Shown here in pieces: positions 15,119 through 22,605 of a stretch of DNA of 64,000 bases. The first letter of the stretch is position 1, and every line of letters begins with the position of its first letter. The translations under genes and the position numbers were made by a program. The notes under the pieces were generated by a model. It saw only the letters and a program-made list of their open reading frames with translations. It searched no databases and was not told the DNA's origin. The DNA is from Phyllobacterium myrsinacearum. Its GTDB lineage: Bacteria; Pseudomonadota; Alphaproteobacteria; Rhizobiales; Rhizobiaceae. The stretch covers positions 620,001-684,000 of the forward strand of contig NZ_PVBT01000002.1 of the NCBI RefSeq assembly GCF_002980555.1, given 5' to 3'.

Positions 15119-15802
15119 TCACAGGGGCGTTCCGAGCTTGCGGCGGCGTGGAAAGATGGCGAGCGCTATCGCGTGAAATCCGAAGCGCAGCAGATAGGTG
15201 ATGACGAGATAGATCGCGGCGATGACGATGTAGGTTTCAAACGAGCGGAAGGTGTAGGACTGGATATTATTGGCGACACCCGTCAGATCCTCCGCCGATA
15301 TTTGTGATGTGATCGACGTCGACAGCATCATCAGGATGAACTGGCTGGTGAGAGCGGGATAGACGCGCTCAATCGACGGCATGAGGATGATGTCGCGATA
15401 AATCTGGAAACGGGACAGGCCAAGCGCTTCGGCCGCTTCGATCTGGCCGGGGTGTACGGCCTCCATGCCCGCCCGTACGATTTCGGCGGTATAGGCTCCA
15501 ACATTGATCACCATGGCGAAAACCGAGGCGAAAAACACCGGCATGGTCAGGCCGATGGACGACAATCCGAAGAAAATGAAGAATATCTGGACAATGAACG
15601 GTGTGTTGCGGACGATTTCGATGTAGATGCCGACGGCGAGACGCAACCAGAGATAGGCGCTGCGCCGGGCAATGGCGCAGAGCACTCCGATGACAAGCCC
15701 GACGGCCACCGCGACCACAGTCATCTCGATGGTCGTTACCGCGCCCTGAAGAAAGCTTTGCCAGTAGGGGAGGAGCGCTTCGAAATCGAACTGATAATTC
15801 AT
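15119..15802 (-). CDS. Polar-amino-acid-type ABC transporter, permease 1
   Basis: A 227-residue inner-membrane permease of the HisMQ family, with EIVRNTPFIVQIFFIFFGL and the EAA loop IEAAEALGLSRFQIYRDIILMPSIERVYPAL. It follows kduD by 15 bases on the minus strand and precedes the second permease by 10 bases, so it is inside the same operon. The acetamido- or amino-acid-type importer in a uronate operon is the notable point. Confidence 0.92.
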   Translation of the reverse strand: MNYQFDFEALLPYWQSFLQGAVTTIEMTVVAVAVGLVIGVLCAIARRSAYLWLRLAVGIYIEIVRNTPFIVQIFFIFFGLSSIGLTMPVFFASVFAMVINVGAYTAEIVRAGMEAVHPGQIEAAEALGLSRFQIYRDIILMPSIERVYPALTSQFILMMLSTSITSQISAEDLTGVANNIQSYTFRSFETYIVIAAIYLVITYLLRFGFHAIALAIFPRRRKLGTPL

Positions 15803-15817
15803 GGCGCTTTTCCCGCT

Positions 15818-16582
15818 CTATCGTGCCAGCCAGCCGCCATCGACGGGCAGCACGGTTCCGTGGACATAATCGGAGGCACGGGAAGCTAAAAACACTGCTG
15901 CGCCACCAATATCTGCGGGATTTCCCCAGCGGCCAGCCGGGATTCTGGCCAGAATCTGGGCGCTGCGGTCCTGATCGTCTCTGAGTGCCGTCGTGTTGTT
16001 GGTGACGAAATAGCCGGGAGCGATGGCATTGACGTTGACGCCCTTTGCAGCCCATTCGCATGCCAGAAGCCGGGTGATACCGGCCAGCCCGCTCTTGGAA
16101 GCGGTGTAGGACGGAATGCGAATGCCGCCCTGAAACGACAGAAGCGACGCAATATTGATGATCTTGCCCTGTCCGGCGGCAATCATGTGCCGGCCGGCGG
16201 CCTGGGCAAGAAAGAACGCCGATTTCAGATTGGTGTCGATGACGGCGTCCCAATCGGCTTCGGTGAAGTCGACGGCGTCGTTGCGGCGGATGATGCCGGC
16301 ATTGTTGACGAGGATGTCCAGCTTGCCGAAGGTTTTCCGCGTTTCCTCGACGATGGCCGCGACCGGCGCGATGGTGCCAAGATCGGCTTTTATTTCATGG
16401 AAACCTGCGCCTGCTTTTTCAACAAAGGAACGGGTTTCGTCCATGGACGAGCGGCCAACCGCGGCGATGGATGCACCCGCCTCGGCGAGCGCCACCGCGA
16501 TGCCCTGGCCGATGCCCGTATTGGCGCCGGTGACGATGGCAATCCTGCCGGATAGATCAAATGGCTGCGTCATCGATGTCAC
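15818..16582 (-). CDS. kduD: 2-deoxy-D-gluconate 3-dehydrogenase / 2-keto-3-deoxygluconate oxidoreductase KduD
   Basis: A 254-residue short-chain dehydrogenase. KduD reduces 2,5-diketo-3-deoxygluconate to 2-keto-3-deoxygluconate in pectin and uronate breakdown. The cofactor motif TGANTGIGQGIA, NNAGIIRRN, the catalytic Ser in NIASLLSFQGG, the YTASK pair, and the ending HGTVLPVDGGWLAR all match KduD. The stop of kduI overlaps a GTG start at 16582 (GTGA overlap); the ATG at 16573 is an alternative. Pairing with kduI makes the assignment firm. Confidence 0.92.
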   Translation of the reverse strand: MTSMTQPFDLSGRIAIVTGANTGIGQGIAVALAEAGASIAAVGRSSMDETRSFVEKAGAGFHEIKADLGTIAPVAAIVEETRKTFGKLDILVNNAGIIRRNDAVDFTEADWDAVIDTNLKSAFFLAQAAGRHMIAAGQGKIINIASLLSFQGGIRIPSYTASKSGLAGITRLLACEWAAKGVNVNAIAPGYFVTNNTTALRDDQDRSAQILARIPAGRWGNPADIGGAAVFLASRASDYVHGTVLPVDGGWLAR

Positions 16583-17415
16583 CGCAGCGCGCTGATGGGG
16601 ATATGATCCATATCCGTGAAGCTTTTATTGTCGCCGCCCATGGCCCAGATGAATGCATAGTTCGAGGTGCCGACACCCGAATGGATGGACCAGCCTGGCG
16701 AGATGATCGCCTGCTCGTTGGCAACGACGAGATGACGCGTTTCGGAAGGGTCACCCATCATGTGGAACACGCGCTGATCGTTGGCGAGATCGAAATAGAG
16801 ATAGGCCTCGGACCGCCGGTCGTGGGTGTGCGACGGCATGGTGTTCCACATGTTGCCGGGATCAAGCTGGGTCAAGCCCATGACCAGCTGGCAGCTGTCG
16901 CAGACCTCGGGATGAATATACTGGAATATCGTGCGCTTGTTTGATGTCAGCTGGTCGCCCAACCTGATGTGTTTTGCCCGCTCCGGCTTGATCAGCGTGC
17001 TTGGATGGGCGGCATGGGCCGGCGTCGAGAGCAGATAGAACTTTGCCGGGTTTGCCGGATCAATGCTTTCGAACACCACCTCCGCCACGCCTTTGCCGAT
17101 GTAGAGGCAGTCCCGTGGATCGAGGGTGTGAATGGCGCCGTCGAGTGTCACACGGCCTGCGCCGCCGATGTTGATGACACCCATTTCGCGCTGGGCGAGG
17201 AAGAATTCCTGACCGATCGGCGTCGGTGCCGTCAATGTCAGCGGTTTGCTGGCAGGCAGGGCACCGCCAATGACGAGACGGTCGATGTGACTGTAGGTCA
17301 GTACGATTTCATCGGTTTCGAAAATGCTCTCAATGAGAAAGTGGCGGCGCAGATCGTCCGTGCCATAGGCACGCACGGCGTCGGGATGGGAAACCTGTCT
17401 GACTTCGATTTTCAT
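16579..17415 (-). CDS. kduI: 4-deoxy-L-threo-5-hexosulose-uronate ketol-isomerase KduI
   Basis: A 278-residue cupin-fold isomerase that converts 5-keto-4-deoxyuronate to 2,5-diketo-3-deoxygluconate, the step before KduD. The zinc ligands of the family are all present at the classical positions: His196, His198 and Glu203 in PSHTHDRRSEAYLYF, and His245 in PGWSIHSG. The length equals the E. coli enzyme (278). It begins 42 bases after the gntR stop and overlaps kduD by 4 bases, so the three genes are probably co-transcribed. Confidence 0.97.
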   Translation of the reverse strand: MKIEVRQVSHPDAVRAYGTDDLRRHFLIESIFETDEIVLTYSHIDRLVIGGALPASKPLTLTAPTPIGQEFFLAQREMGVINIGGAGRVTLDGAIHTLDPRDCLYIGKGVAEVVFESIDPANPAKFYLLSTPAHAAHPSTLIKPERAKHIRLGDQLTSNKRTIFQYIHPEVCDSCQLVMGLTQLDPGNMWNTMPSHTHDRRSEAYLYFDLANDQRVFHMMGDPSETRHLVVANEQAIISPGWSIHSGVGTSNYAFIWAMGGDNKSFTDMDHIPISALR

Positions 17416-17457
17416 GTCTTACCTTTGTGTGTTCTCTTTGTTGCGCCGGTCCGCGCA

Positions 17458-18222
17458 TTATTCGTCGTCGATGAAGTAACTGGGATTGATGTTTCGCATC
17501 TCCTTCACCTCATTGAGCATCTGCCCGAGATGAAAGCCCATGGCTTCGACCGCATGCGCGGTGTCGTGGCGGCGGATACCGTCGAGAATGGCTTCATGCT
17601 CGACAATGACGCGGGTCAGGCGGCCGCGTTGCGGCAGGGTCAGACGCCGGTAGCGGTCGATCTGCATCTTTACTTGCTGGATGACATTCCAGATGCCAGG
17701 AAACCCCGCTATGGCATTGATCTGCAAATGAAAACTTGTGTCGGCCTGATGGAAAAGCTCATTGTCAGGCACGGCTTCAGCCAGGGTAAGCTCGGTGATG
17801 CTGGCCTCAAGACGCTTGATATCGGCGGCGTCTGCCTGTTCGGCAGCAAGCCTTACGGTGGTTTCTTCCAGCGATTTGCGAATGAGAATGGCTTCATAAA
17901 GCGCGCGGCGCGGAATGCGCGCCACGAAGGTTCCCGATTGCGGAAAAATGTCGATCAGGCCGTCATCGGCAAGGCGCAGCACGGCCTGATGAACAGGCGT
18001 GCGGCTGACGCCGAAATGGGCGGCGATGTCCTTCTCGGAGACGGGCTCCATGGGTTTGCGCCGGAGTGAAATAATGTCCTCGAGCAGTTCCTTGTAGATA
18101 TGCGTTGCCGCACGCGGTGTTGCGGCGCGCTGTTGCACATAGGCGGTCTGCGAGGATGAAAGCGGATGCGTCCGGTCGCGCTTTCTGTCGGTGTCGCTGT
18201 TTTTTCTGTCATCCGTGAGCAT
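17458..18222 (-). CDS. GntR-family (FCD) regulator of the uronate operon
   Basis: A 254-residue regulator. After a basic N-terminal tail comes a winged helix (EKDIAAHFGVSRTPVHQAVLRLADDGLIDIFPQSGTF) and a C-terminal FCD ligand domain (DTSFHLQINAIAG, RVIVEHEAILDGI). I chose ATG 18222 because GAGAGGAC precedes it; further in-frame starts lie upstream. It is the first gene of the kduI-kduD-ABC operon, so it probably regulates this operon in response to a uronate intermediate. A perfect 8-base-arm palindrome lies about 100 bases upstream. Confidence 0.9.
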   Translation of the reverse strand: MLTDDRKNSDTDRKRDRTHPLSSSQTAYVQQRAATPRAATHIYKELLEDIISLRRKPMEPVSEKDIAAHFGVSRTPVHQAVLRLADDGLIDIFPQSGTFVARIPRRALYEAILIRKSLEETTVRLAAEQADAADIKRLEASITELTLAEAVPDNELFHQADTSFHLQINAIAGFPGIWNVIQQVKMQIDRYRRLTLPQRGRLTRVIVEHEAILDGIRRHDTAHAVEAMGFHLGQMLNEVKEMRNINPSYFIDDE

Positions 18223-18317
18223 GCTGCCTGTCCTCTCGTCCTGCGGTCGCCGTTCTGGCAATTGTTCCGCACGCATTGACGGATTTCCCGTGGTGTTCCG
18301 CAAGCCGTCGTCTCAAT

Positions 18318-18343
18318 TGAAATATAAATATTCTAATATTTCA
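18318..18343. promoter_or_regulatory. Palindrome TGAAATAT-N10-ATATTTCA upstream of gntR-kdu
   Basis: A perfect inverted repeat with 8-base arms (18318-18325 and 18336-18343) and an AT-rich 10-base centre, about 100 bases upstream of the gntR start. It is the best operator candidate for the uronate operon. It stands out as an AT island in a GC-rich region. Confidence 0.5.
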
Positions 18344-18400
18344 GTTTTGGCAAGGCGACGAAAAATGGTTGTGCACAGGGCGGCCCGCCGTAGCGGTGTC

Positions 18401-18466
18401 ATGCACACAGACAGCATATGCCCAGGATGCATGCGCTCTGGCTGCATGCACTCAGGTTGCCTGTAG
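18401..18466 (+). CDS. Possible 21-residue Cys-rich micro-ORF with 15-base repeats
   Basis: A short open frame ATG 18401 to TAG 18464-18466. It encodes five cysteines with the repeated pattern C-M-R-S-G, C-M-H-S-G, C. At the DNA level this is a tandem 15-base repeat (GGATGCATGCGCTCT, then GGCTGCATGCACTCA, then a partial copy). No clear SD sequence precedes it, so translation is doubtful. It lies upstream of the ilv leader. It may be a chance product of the repeat. Confidence 0.2.
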   Translation: MHTDSICPGCMRSGCMHSGCL

Positions 18467-18478
18467 CCAGCAGCGGCG

Positions 18479-18507
18479 TTGACGGCCCGGCCGTTACCGG
18501 TTAGTGA
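18479..18507 (+). promoter_or_regulatory. Candidate promoter of the ilv leader
   Basis: TTGACG at 18479-18484 and TAGTGA at 18502-18507 with a 17-base spacing. The -10 is weak. A start a few bases later would leave little or no 5' untranslated region before the leader ATG at 18516, and no SD is visible there, so the leader may be nearly leaderless. Confidence 0.35.
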
Positions 18508-18515
18508 AATTGGTT

Positions 18516-18572
18516 ATGAAAATTGCAATGGTTCTCGTGGTGGTGCGATCGCGCATGGGCAGGATGGTTTGA
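18516..18572 (+). CDS. ilv leader peptide (branched-chain amino acid attenuator)
   Basis: An 18-residue open frame, MKIAMVLVVVRSRMGRMV, ending at TGA 18570-18572. It holds five valines plus Leu and Ile, with the run Val-Leu-Val-Val-Val. The sequence after it folds into hairpins: CGCGCATGGG (18550-18559) pairs perfectly with CCCATGCGCG (18590-18599), GGATGG pairs with CCATCC inside, and a terminator follows at 18607-18629. This is the classic layout of ribosome-mediated attenuation of ilv operons: stalling at Val/Leu codons when these are scarce would open the first hairpin and prevent termination. It lies upstream of the acetolactate synthase gene it should control. Confidence 0.85.
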   Translation: MKIAMVLVVVRSRMGRMV

Positions 18573-18606
18573 CCATCCGGCGTTAAGCACCCATGCGCGG
18601 CAAACA

Positions 18607-18629
18607 GGCTCCTGACGGGGCCTTTTTTT
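18607..18629 (+). terminator. Attenuator terminator upstream of acetolactate synthase
   Basis: GGCTCC (18607-18612) pairs with GGGGCC (18617-18622, one G-U pair) across a 4-base loop, followed at once by seven T (18623-18629). It is the terminator half of the ilv attenuator, 67 bases before the acetolactate synthase start. Confidence 0.8.
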
Positions 18630-18695
18630 ACGCCCGGATTTCACCGGTAGCCCCGTCGAACCCGTCCCTTCCAACCATTGCAACAAGGAACTGCC

Positions 18696-20492
18696 ATGAC
18701 AGGCAAATGTATCCATGATTCCGCGCGTGTTCCCATGACCGGGGCAGAGATTGTTCTCAAGGCACTGCGCGACAACGCGGTTGAACATATTTTCGGCTAT
18801 CCGGGGGCAGCGGTGCTGCCCATCTATGACGAGATCTTCCAGCAAAGCGATATCCGGCACATACTGGTGCGCCATGAGCAGGGCGCCGGCCATGCCGCTG
18901 AAGGCTATGCCCGTTCGACCGGCAAGGTGGGCGTCATGCTGGTCACGTCGGGGCCGGGGGTTACCAATTCCGTCACGCCCCTGCAGGATGCGCTGATGGA
19001 TTCCATTCCCATCGTGTGCCTGTCCGGGCAGGTGGCGACCACGCTGATCGGCTCCGACGCATTCCAGGAATGCGACACCGTCGGCATCACGCGGCCATGC
19101 ACCAAGCACAACTGGCTGGTCACCGACGTCAACGATCTCGCCGCCACCATCCACGAGGCCTTCCGCATCGCGCGGTCAGGGCGTCCCGGGCCGGTTCTGG
19201 TGGATATGCCGAAGGATATCCTGCTTGCCAGCGGCTATTACACCGCCCGGTCTGCGGTTGAGGAGAGGGAGAGCTATCGTCCAACGACAGCGGGTAATGA
19301 TGCACAGATACAGGCAGCCCTCGCGCTTCTGGTCAAAGCCCGCAAGCCCGTCATTTATAGCGGCGGCGGCGTCATCGGTTCCGGGCCAGCGGCGTCGGCT
19401 TTGCTGCGCGAATTTGCCGGGCTGACCGGCTTTCCCGTCACCTCGACGCTGATGGGGCTTGGCGCCTATCCGGCGTCGGGGCCGAACTGGCTGAAGATGC
19501 CGGGCCTGCACGGCTCCTATGAGGCCAATATGGCGATGCACGACTGTGACGTCATGCTGTGCATCGGCGCACGCTTCGATGACCGGGTTACAGCACGTAT
19601 CGACGGTTTTTCACCGCAATCCAAGAAAATCCACATCGATATCGATCCTGCGTCCCTCAACAAGATCATAGCGGCTGACATTGCCATTCAAGGCGATGTC
19701 GGCCGCATTCTCAGCGAAATGCTGCGTCTCTGGAGGGCTCTGCCGGTTCAGCCGGATCAGCTGCGGCTGCGGGACTGGTGGCAGATGATCAACCGGTGGC
19801 GGTCCCGCAATTCCTTCACCTACACGATGGACCACGCGGTCATCATGCCGCAATACGCGCTTGAACGTCTTCATGTGCTGACCAGGGATCGCGATACCTA
19901 CATCACCACGGAAGTGGGGCAGCATCAGATGTGGGCGGCGCAGTTTTACGGCATGGAAAGCCCAAATCGCTGGATGACGTCGGGCGGGCTCGGCACGATG
20001 GGCTATGGCCTACCCGCTGCAATCGGTGTGCAGATCGCTCATCCCGGCAGCCTCGTGATCGATATTGCCGGGGATGCATCGATCCAGATGACCATGAAGG
20101 AGCTGTCGACCGCGATCCAATACGAGGCGCCCGTCAAGGTCTTCATACTCAACAATGAGCATCTGGGTCTGGTCCGGCAATCGCAGGAGATTTTGCACGG
20201 CAACCGTCTCGCGCACTCCTATTCGGCGGCTTTGCCCGACTTCGTGAAGGTGGCCGAAGCTTTTGGCGCGGTCGGCCTGCGCTGCGACAAACCCGATGCG
20301 CTGGATGATGCGATCCAGGAAATGATCGATGTCAAACGGCCGGTGCTGTTTGACTGCCGGGTGGCCAGACTTGCCGGCTGTTTCCCGATGATCCGCCCCG
20401 GCAGGGCGCACAATGACATGCTGTTGCCGGACGAGATCACCGGCGCGTCCTTCCGCGGGCCAGTCGATCCGGCCAGCCAGGGGTTGGTGTAG
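18696..20492 (+). CDS. ilvB: Acetolactate synthase, large catalytic subunit (no adjacent small subunit)
   Basis: A 598-residue thiamin-diphosphate enzyme that condenses two pyruvates, or pyruvate with 2-oxobutyrate, in valine, leucine and isoleucine synthesis. The catalytic Glu61 is in RHEQGAGHAAEGYA, preceded by FGYPGAAVLPIYD. SGPGVTN, the FAD-region ARFDDRVTARIDGF, and the ThDP motif IAGDASIQMTMKELSTA...NNEHLG are present. The ATG at 18696 has AAGGAA at 18685-18690. It is the biosynthetic (FAD-type) form, not the catabolic AlsS. The gene is preceded by its own attenuator, but no ilvN/ilvH follows: the next gene is a regulator. Either it works with a small subunit encoded elsewhere or it acts alone. 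It is probably a second copy besides a chromosomal one. Confidence 0.93.
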   Translation: MTGKCIHDSARVPMTGAEIVLKALRDNAVEHIFGYPGAAVLPIYDEIFQQSDIRHILVRHEQGAGHAAEGYARSTGKVGVMLVTSGPGVTNSVTPLQDALMDSIPIVCLSGQVATTLIGSDAFQECDTVGITRPCTKHNWLVTDVNDLAATIHEAFRIARSGRPGPVLVDMPKDILLASGYYTARSAVEERESYRPTTAGNDAQIQAALALLVKARKPVIYSGGGVIGSGPAASALLREFAGLTGFPVTSTLMGLGAYPASGPNWLKMPGLHGSYEANMAMHDCDVMLCIGARFDDRVTARIDGFSPQSKKIHIDIDPASLNKIIAADIAIQGDVGRILSEMLRLWRALPVQPDQLRLRDWWQMINRWRSRNSFTYTMDHAVIMPQYALERLHVLTRDRDTYITTEVGQHQMWAAQFYGMESPNRWMTSGGLGTMGYGLPAAIGVQIAHPGSLVIDIAGDASIQMTMKELSTAIQYEAPVKVFILNNEHLGLVRQSQEILHGNRLAHSYSAALPDFVKVAEAFGAVGLRCDKPDALDDAIQEMIDVKRPVLFDCRVARLAGCFPMIRPGRAHNDMLLPDEITGASFRGPVDPASQGLV

Positions 20493-20597
20493 CCGCTCGG
20501 ATTATCGTTTCGCAAGGGAAGACGCAGCGCTGCAGGCATTGCGTCTTTTCCCGTTGCCGCCTCGCGGCCATGGCGTTCAAAAAATTCGATCGGCTAT

Positions 20598-20644
20598 TTG
20601 ACACGGTCCCGCATTCATGCTGAATTGGCACAATGGTCCAACCA
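20598..20644 (+). promoter_or_regulatory. Promoter and FadR/GntR-type operator upstream of the regulator gene
   Basis: TTGACA at 20598-20603 and TGAATT at 20621-20626 (17-base spacing) form a plausible promoter. TGGTCCAACCA at 20634-20644 is a short inverted repeat (TGGT/ACCA) near the expected transcription start. Its TGGTC-N-ACCA form resembles operators of the FadR subfamily of GntR regulators, so the regulator that follows may repress itself and the lyase gene. Confidence 0.5.
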
Positions 20645-20661
20645 ATTGAGCAGGGCATTTC

Positions 20662-21396
20662 GTGATCAACCCGATTCTTTCACCGGTGCAGACATCATCC
20701 CGCGACGACGCGGTGCTGAATGCATTGGTGGATTTCGTTGCCAGCGAAGGGTTGAAGCCGGGAGACCGCCTGCCGACGGAACGGGTGCTGGCGGAATATC
20801 TGAAAGTCAGCCGCACGACCGTGCGTGAAGCGCTGACGCGCTGGCAGGAACTCGGACTTGTCGAGCGGCGGCAGGGCAGCGGCACCTATCTGCGCTCGGC
20901 CGTGACCCGCAACATGCTGCACATGCCGCTGACACTTCCCTCCGGCAATGATTTCAAGAGCCTGATGCACACGCTGGAAATCCGCCGCGGGCTCGAAGCG
21001 GAGGCCGCCGTTCTGTGCGCCGAGCGGGCAAGCGATGACGACATTGCCTTTATCGAGAAAAAGCTGGTCGTCATGGAAGAAGCCTTTCATGCCCGCGCCG
21101 GCATGTCTTCGGAGGAAGACTGGGATTTCCATCTGGCGATCTTCCAGACATCGGGGAATCCGCTGTTCGAACAGATCATTGCCGCGATGTATGAAATGTT
21201 TCACCGGTTCTGGGAGCATCCGCTTGGCGTGCGCGACTTCGGTCATGCGAGCTTTCCCTATCACCGTACCCTTTTCAACTGCATCGCGGCCCGTGATCCC
21301 GTCGGTGCGCGCGCCGAGGCATTGAAACTGATCGCCACGGTTGAAGATGACCTTCGACGCGGTGCTGCAAATCTCAGGAAACAGAGCAAGACATGA
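20662..21396 (+). CDS. FadR-subfamily GntR regulator
   Basis: A 244-residue regulator with an N-terminal winged helix (GLKPGDRLPTERVLAEYLKVSRTTVREALTRWQELGLVERRQGSGTYL) and a C-terminal FCD all-helical ligand domain (DWDFHLAIFQTSGNPLFEQIIAAM, YHRTLFNCIAARD). Metal-binding residues expected for FCD domains (Asp and His in DWDFHLAI) are present. The start is GTG with GCAGGG upstream. Its stop overlaps the lyase ATG (ATGA), so the two are translationally coupled, and it probably controls the lyase and the transporter genes after it. Confidence 0.9.
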   Translation: MINPILSPVQTSSRDDAVLNALVDFVASEGLKPGDRLPTERVLAEYLKVSRTTVREALTRWQELGLVERRQGSGTYLRSAVTRNMLHMPLTLPSGNDFKSLMHTLEIRRGLEAEAAVLCAERASDDDIAFIEKKLVVMEEAFHARAGMSSEEDWDFHLAIFQTSGNPLFEQIIAAMYEMFHRFWEHPLGVRDFGHASFPYHRTLFNCIAARDPVGARAEALKLIATVEDDLRRGAANLRKQSKT

Positions 21397-22580
21397 ACGA
21401 CAATCCCTTTTTCTATGATCAGGACCTGATGGCAGAGGCGGCGACACTGCTTGCCCATGACGCGCCATTTCCCGGCGGGTCCGTCGTTCCGCCCATCTAT
21501 CAGACGTCGCTGTTCACCTTCGAAAACTATGCGGATATGGCCGATACCTTTGCCGGCCGCAAACGCCAGCCGATCTATTCGCGCGGCGACAATCCGACGG
21601 TCATGGAATTTGAAAGCAAGATCGCGGCACTGGAAGGCGCTGAGGCAGCCCGTGCATTCTCCAGCGGTATGGGTGCCATCAGCGCCACCGTGCTTGCCTT
21701 TGTCGGGGCAGGGGACCGGATCGTGGCCGTGCGCAACTGCTACGGTGATGCCTACCGCCTGTTCGAGCGCCTTTTGCCGCATCTCGGCATCAAGGTCGAT
21801 TATGTCGATGGTTCCGATCCCGATGCGGTTGCCGCGGCGCTCCCCGGCGCCAAGCTGCTCTATCTCGAAAGTCCCAGCTCCATGATGTTCGAGCTGCAGG
21901 ATATTGCGCATTACGCGCAGCTCGCCAAGCAGCATGGCGTTGTCACGACGATTGACAATTCCTATGCCACTCCGCTGTTCCAGAAGCCGATCAGCCATGG
22001 CATTGATCTTGTTCTGCATTCCGCCTCGAAATATCTCGGCGGCCATAGCGATACCGTGGCGGGCGTGGTGGCCGGCTCGCGTGAAATGATCGACCGCATC
22101 AATGGCCGTACCTATTCCTATCTCGGGGCAAAGCTTTCGCCCTTCGAGGCGTGGCTGCTGCTGCGCGGGTTGCGCACGCTGACATTGCGCCTGCCGCACC
22201 ACATGAAGAGCGGCCTGACCATCGCGGAACGGCTGAAGGGGCGGGGTGACGTCGAACGCGTCATCCACCCGGCCTATTCCAACCATCCTGGTAAGGCAAC
22301 GCTTACGGGGTACACCGGGCTGTTTTCCTTTGAGGTGACCGAGGATGTCGACGTGCCGGCGTTTGTCGATGCGTTGAAGCTGTTTCGCATCGGGGTGAGC
22401 TGGGGCGGCCATGAAAGCCTTGTCGTTCCGGCAATGGCCTCGCTGCAGCAGACGCCGGACGCCAATTCCATCGGGCGCTTCGGTGTCAGCCCGCGAACCA
22501 TCCGTCTGCATGTGGGACTTGAAAATGTAGAGGAGCTCTGGGCCGACCTTGTGAATGCCCTGGATAAAGCCAAACGCTAA
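21393..22580 (+). CDS. Cys/Met-metabolism PLP-dependent lyase (cystathionine/methionine lyase family)
   Basis: A 395-residue PLP enzyme of the trans-sulfuration family. The cofactor lysine is Lys213 in HSASKYLGGHSD. YSRGDNPTV, SSGMGAISA, ESPSSMMFELQDI and DNSYATPLFQKPI are the usual active-site strands. Family members cleave cystathionine, methionine or homocysteine, or make cystathionine. The cysteine that marks many methionine gamma-lyases is not obvious, so I do not choose between methionine gamma-lyase and cystathionine beta/gamma-lyase. The gene lies between its regulator and a sugar-type importer and a cystine-type importer, which suggests use of a sulfur amino acid or a sulfur-bearing conjugate. 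Confidence 0.9.
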   Translation: MNDNPFFYDQDLMAEAATLLAHDAPFPGGSVVPPIYQTSLFTFENYADMADTFAGRKRQPIYSRGDNPTVMEFESKIAALEGAEAARAFSSGMGAISATVLAFVGAGDRIVAVRNCYGDAYRLFERLLPHLGIKVDYVDGSDPDAVAAALPGAKLLYLESPSSMMFELQDIAHYAQLAKQHGVVTTIDNSYATPLFQKPISHGIDLVLHSASKYLGGHSDTVAGVVAGSREMIDRINGRTYSYLGAKLSPFEAWLLLRGLRTLTLRLPHHMKSGLTIAERLKGRGDVERVIHPAYSNHPGKATLTGYTGLFSFEVTEDVDVPAFVDALKLFRIGVSWGGHESLVVPAMASLQQTPDANSIGRFGVSPRTIRLHVGLENVEELWADLVNALDKAKR

Positions 22581-22605
22581 TCAGAAAACCAAGTGGGAGC
22601 ATAAA

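Noticed and set aside
18181-18466. Longer plus-strand frame ending at 18466
   Set aside because: It runs antisense to the gntR start; only its last 21 codons, with their own ATG, overlap free intergenic DNA, and these are listed separately with low confidence.
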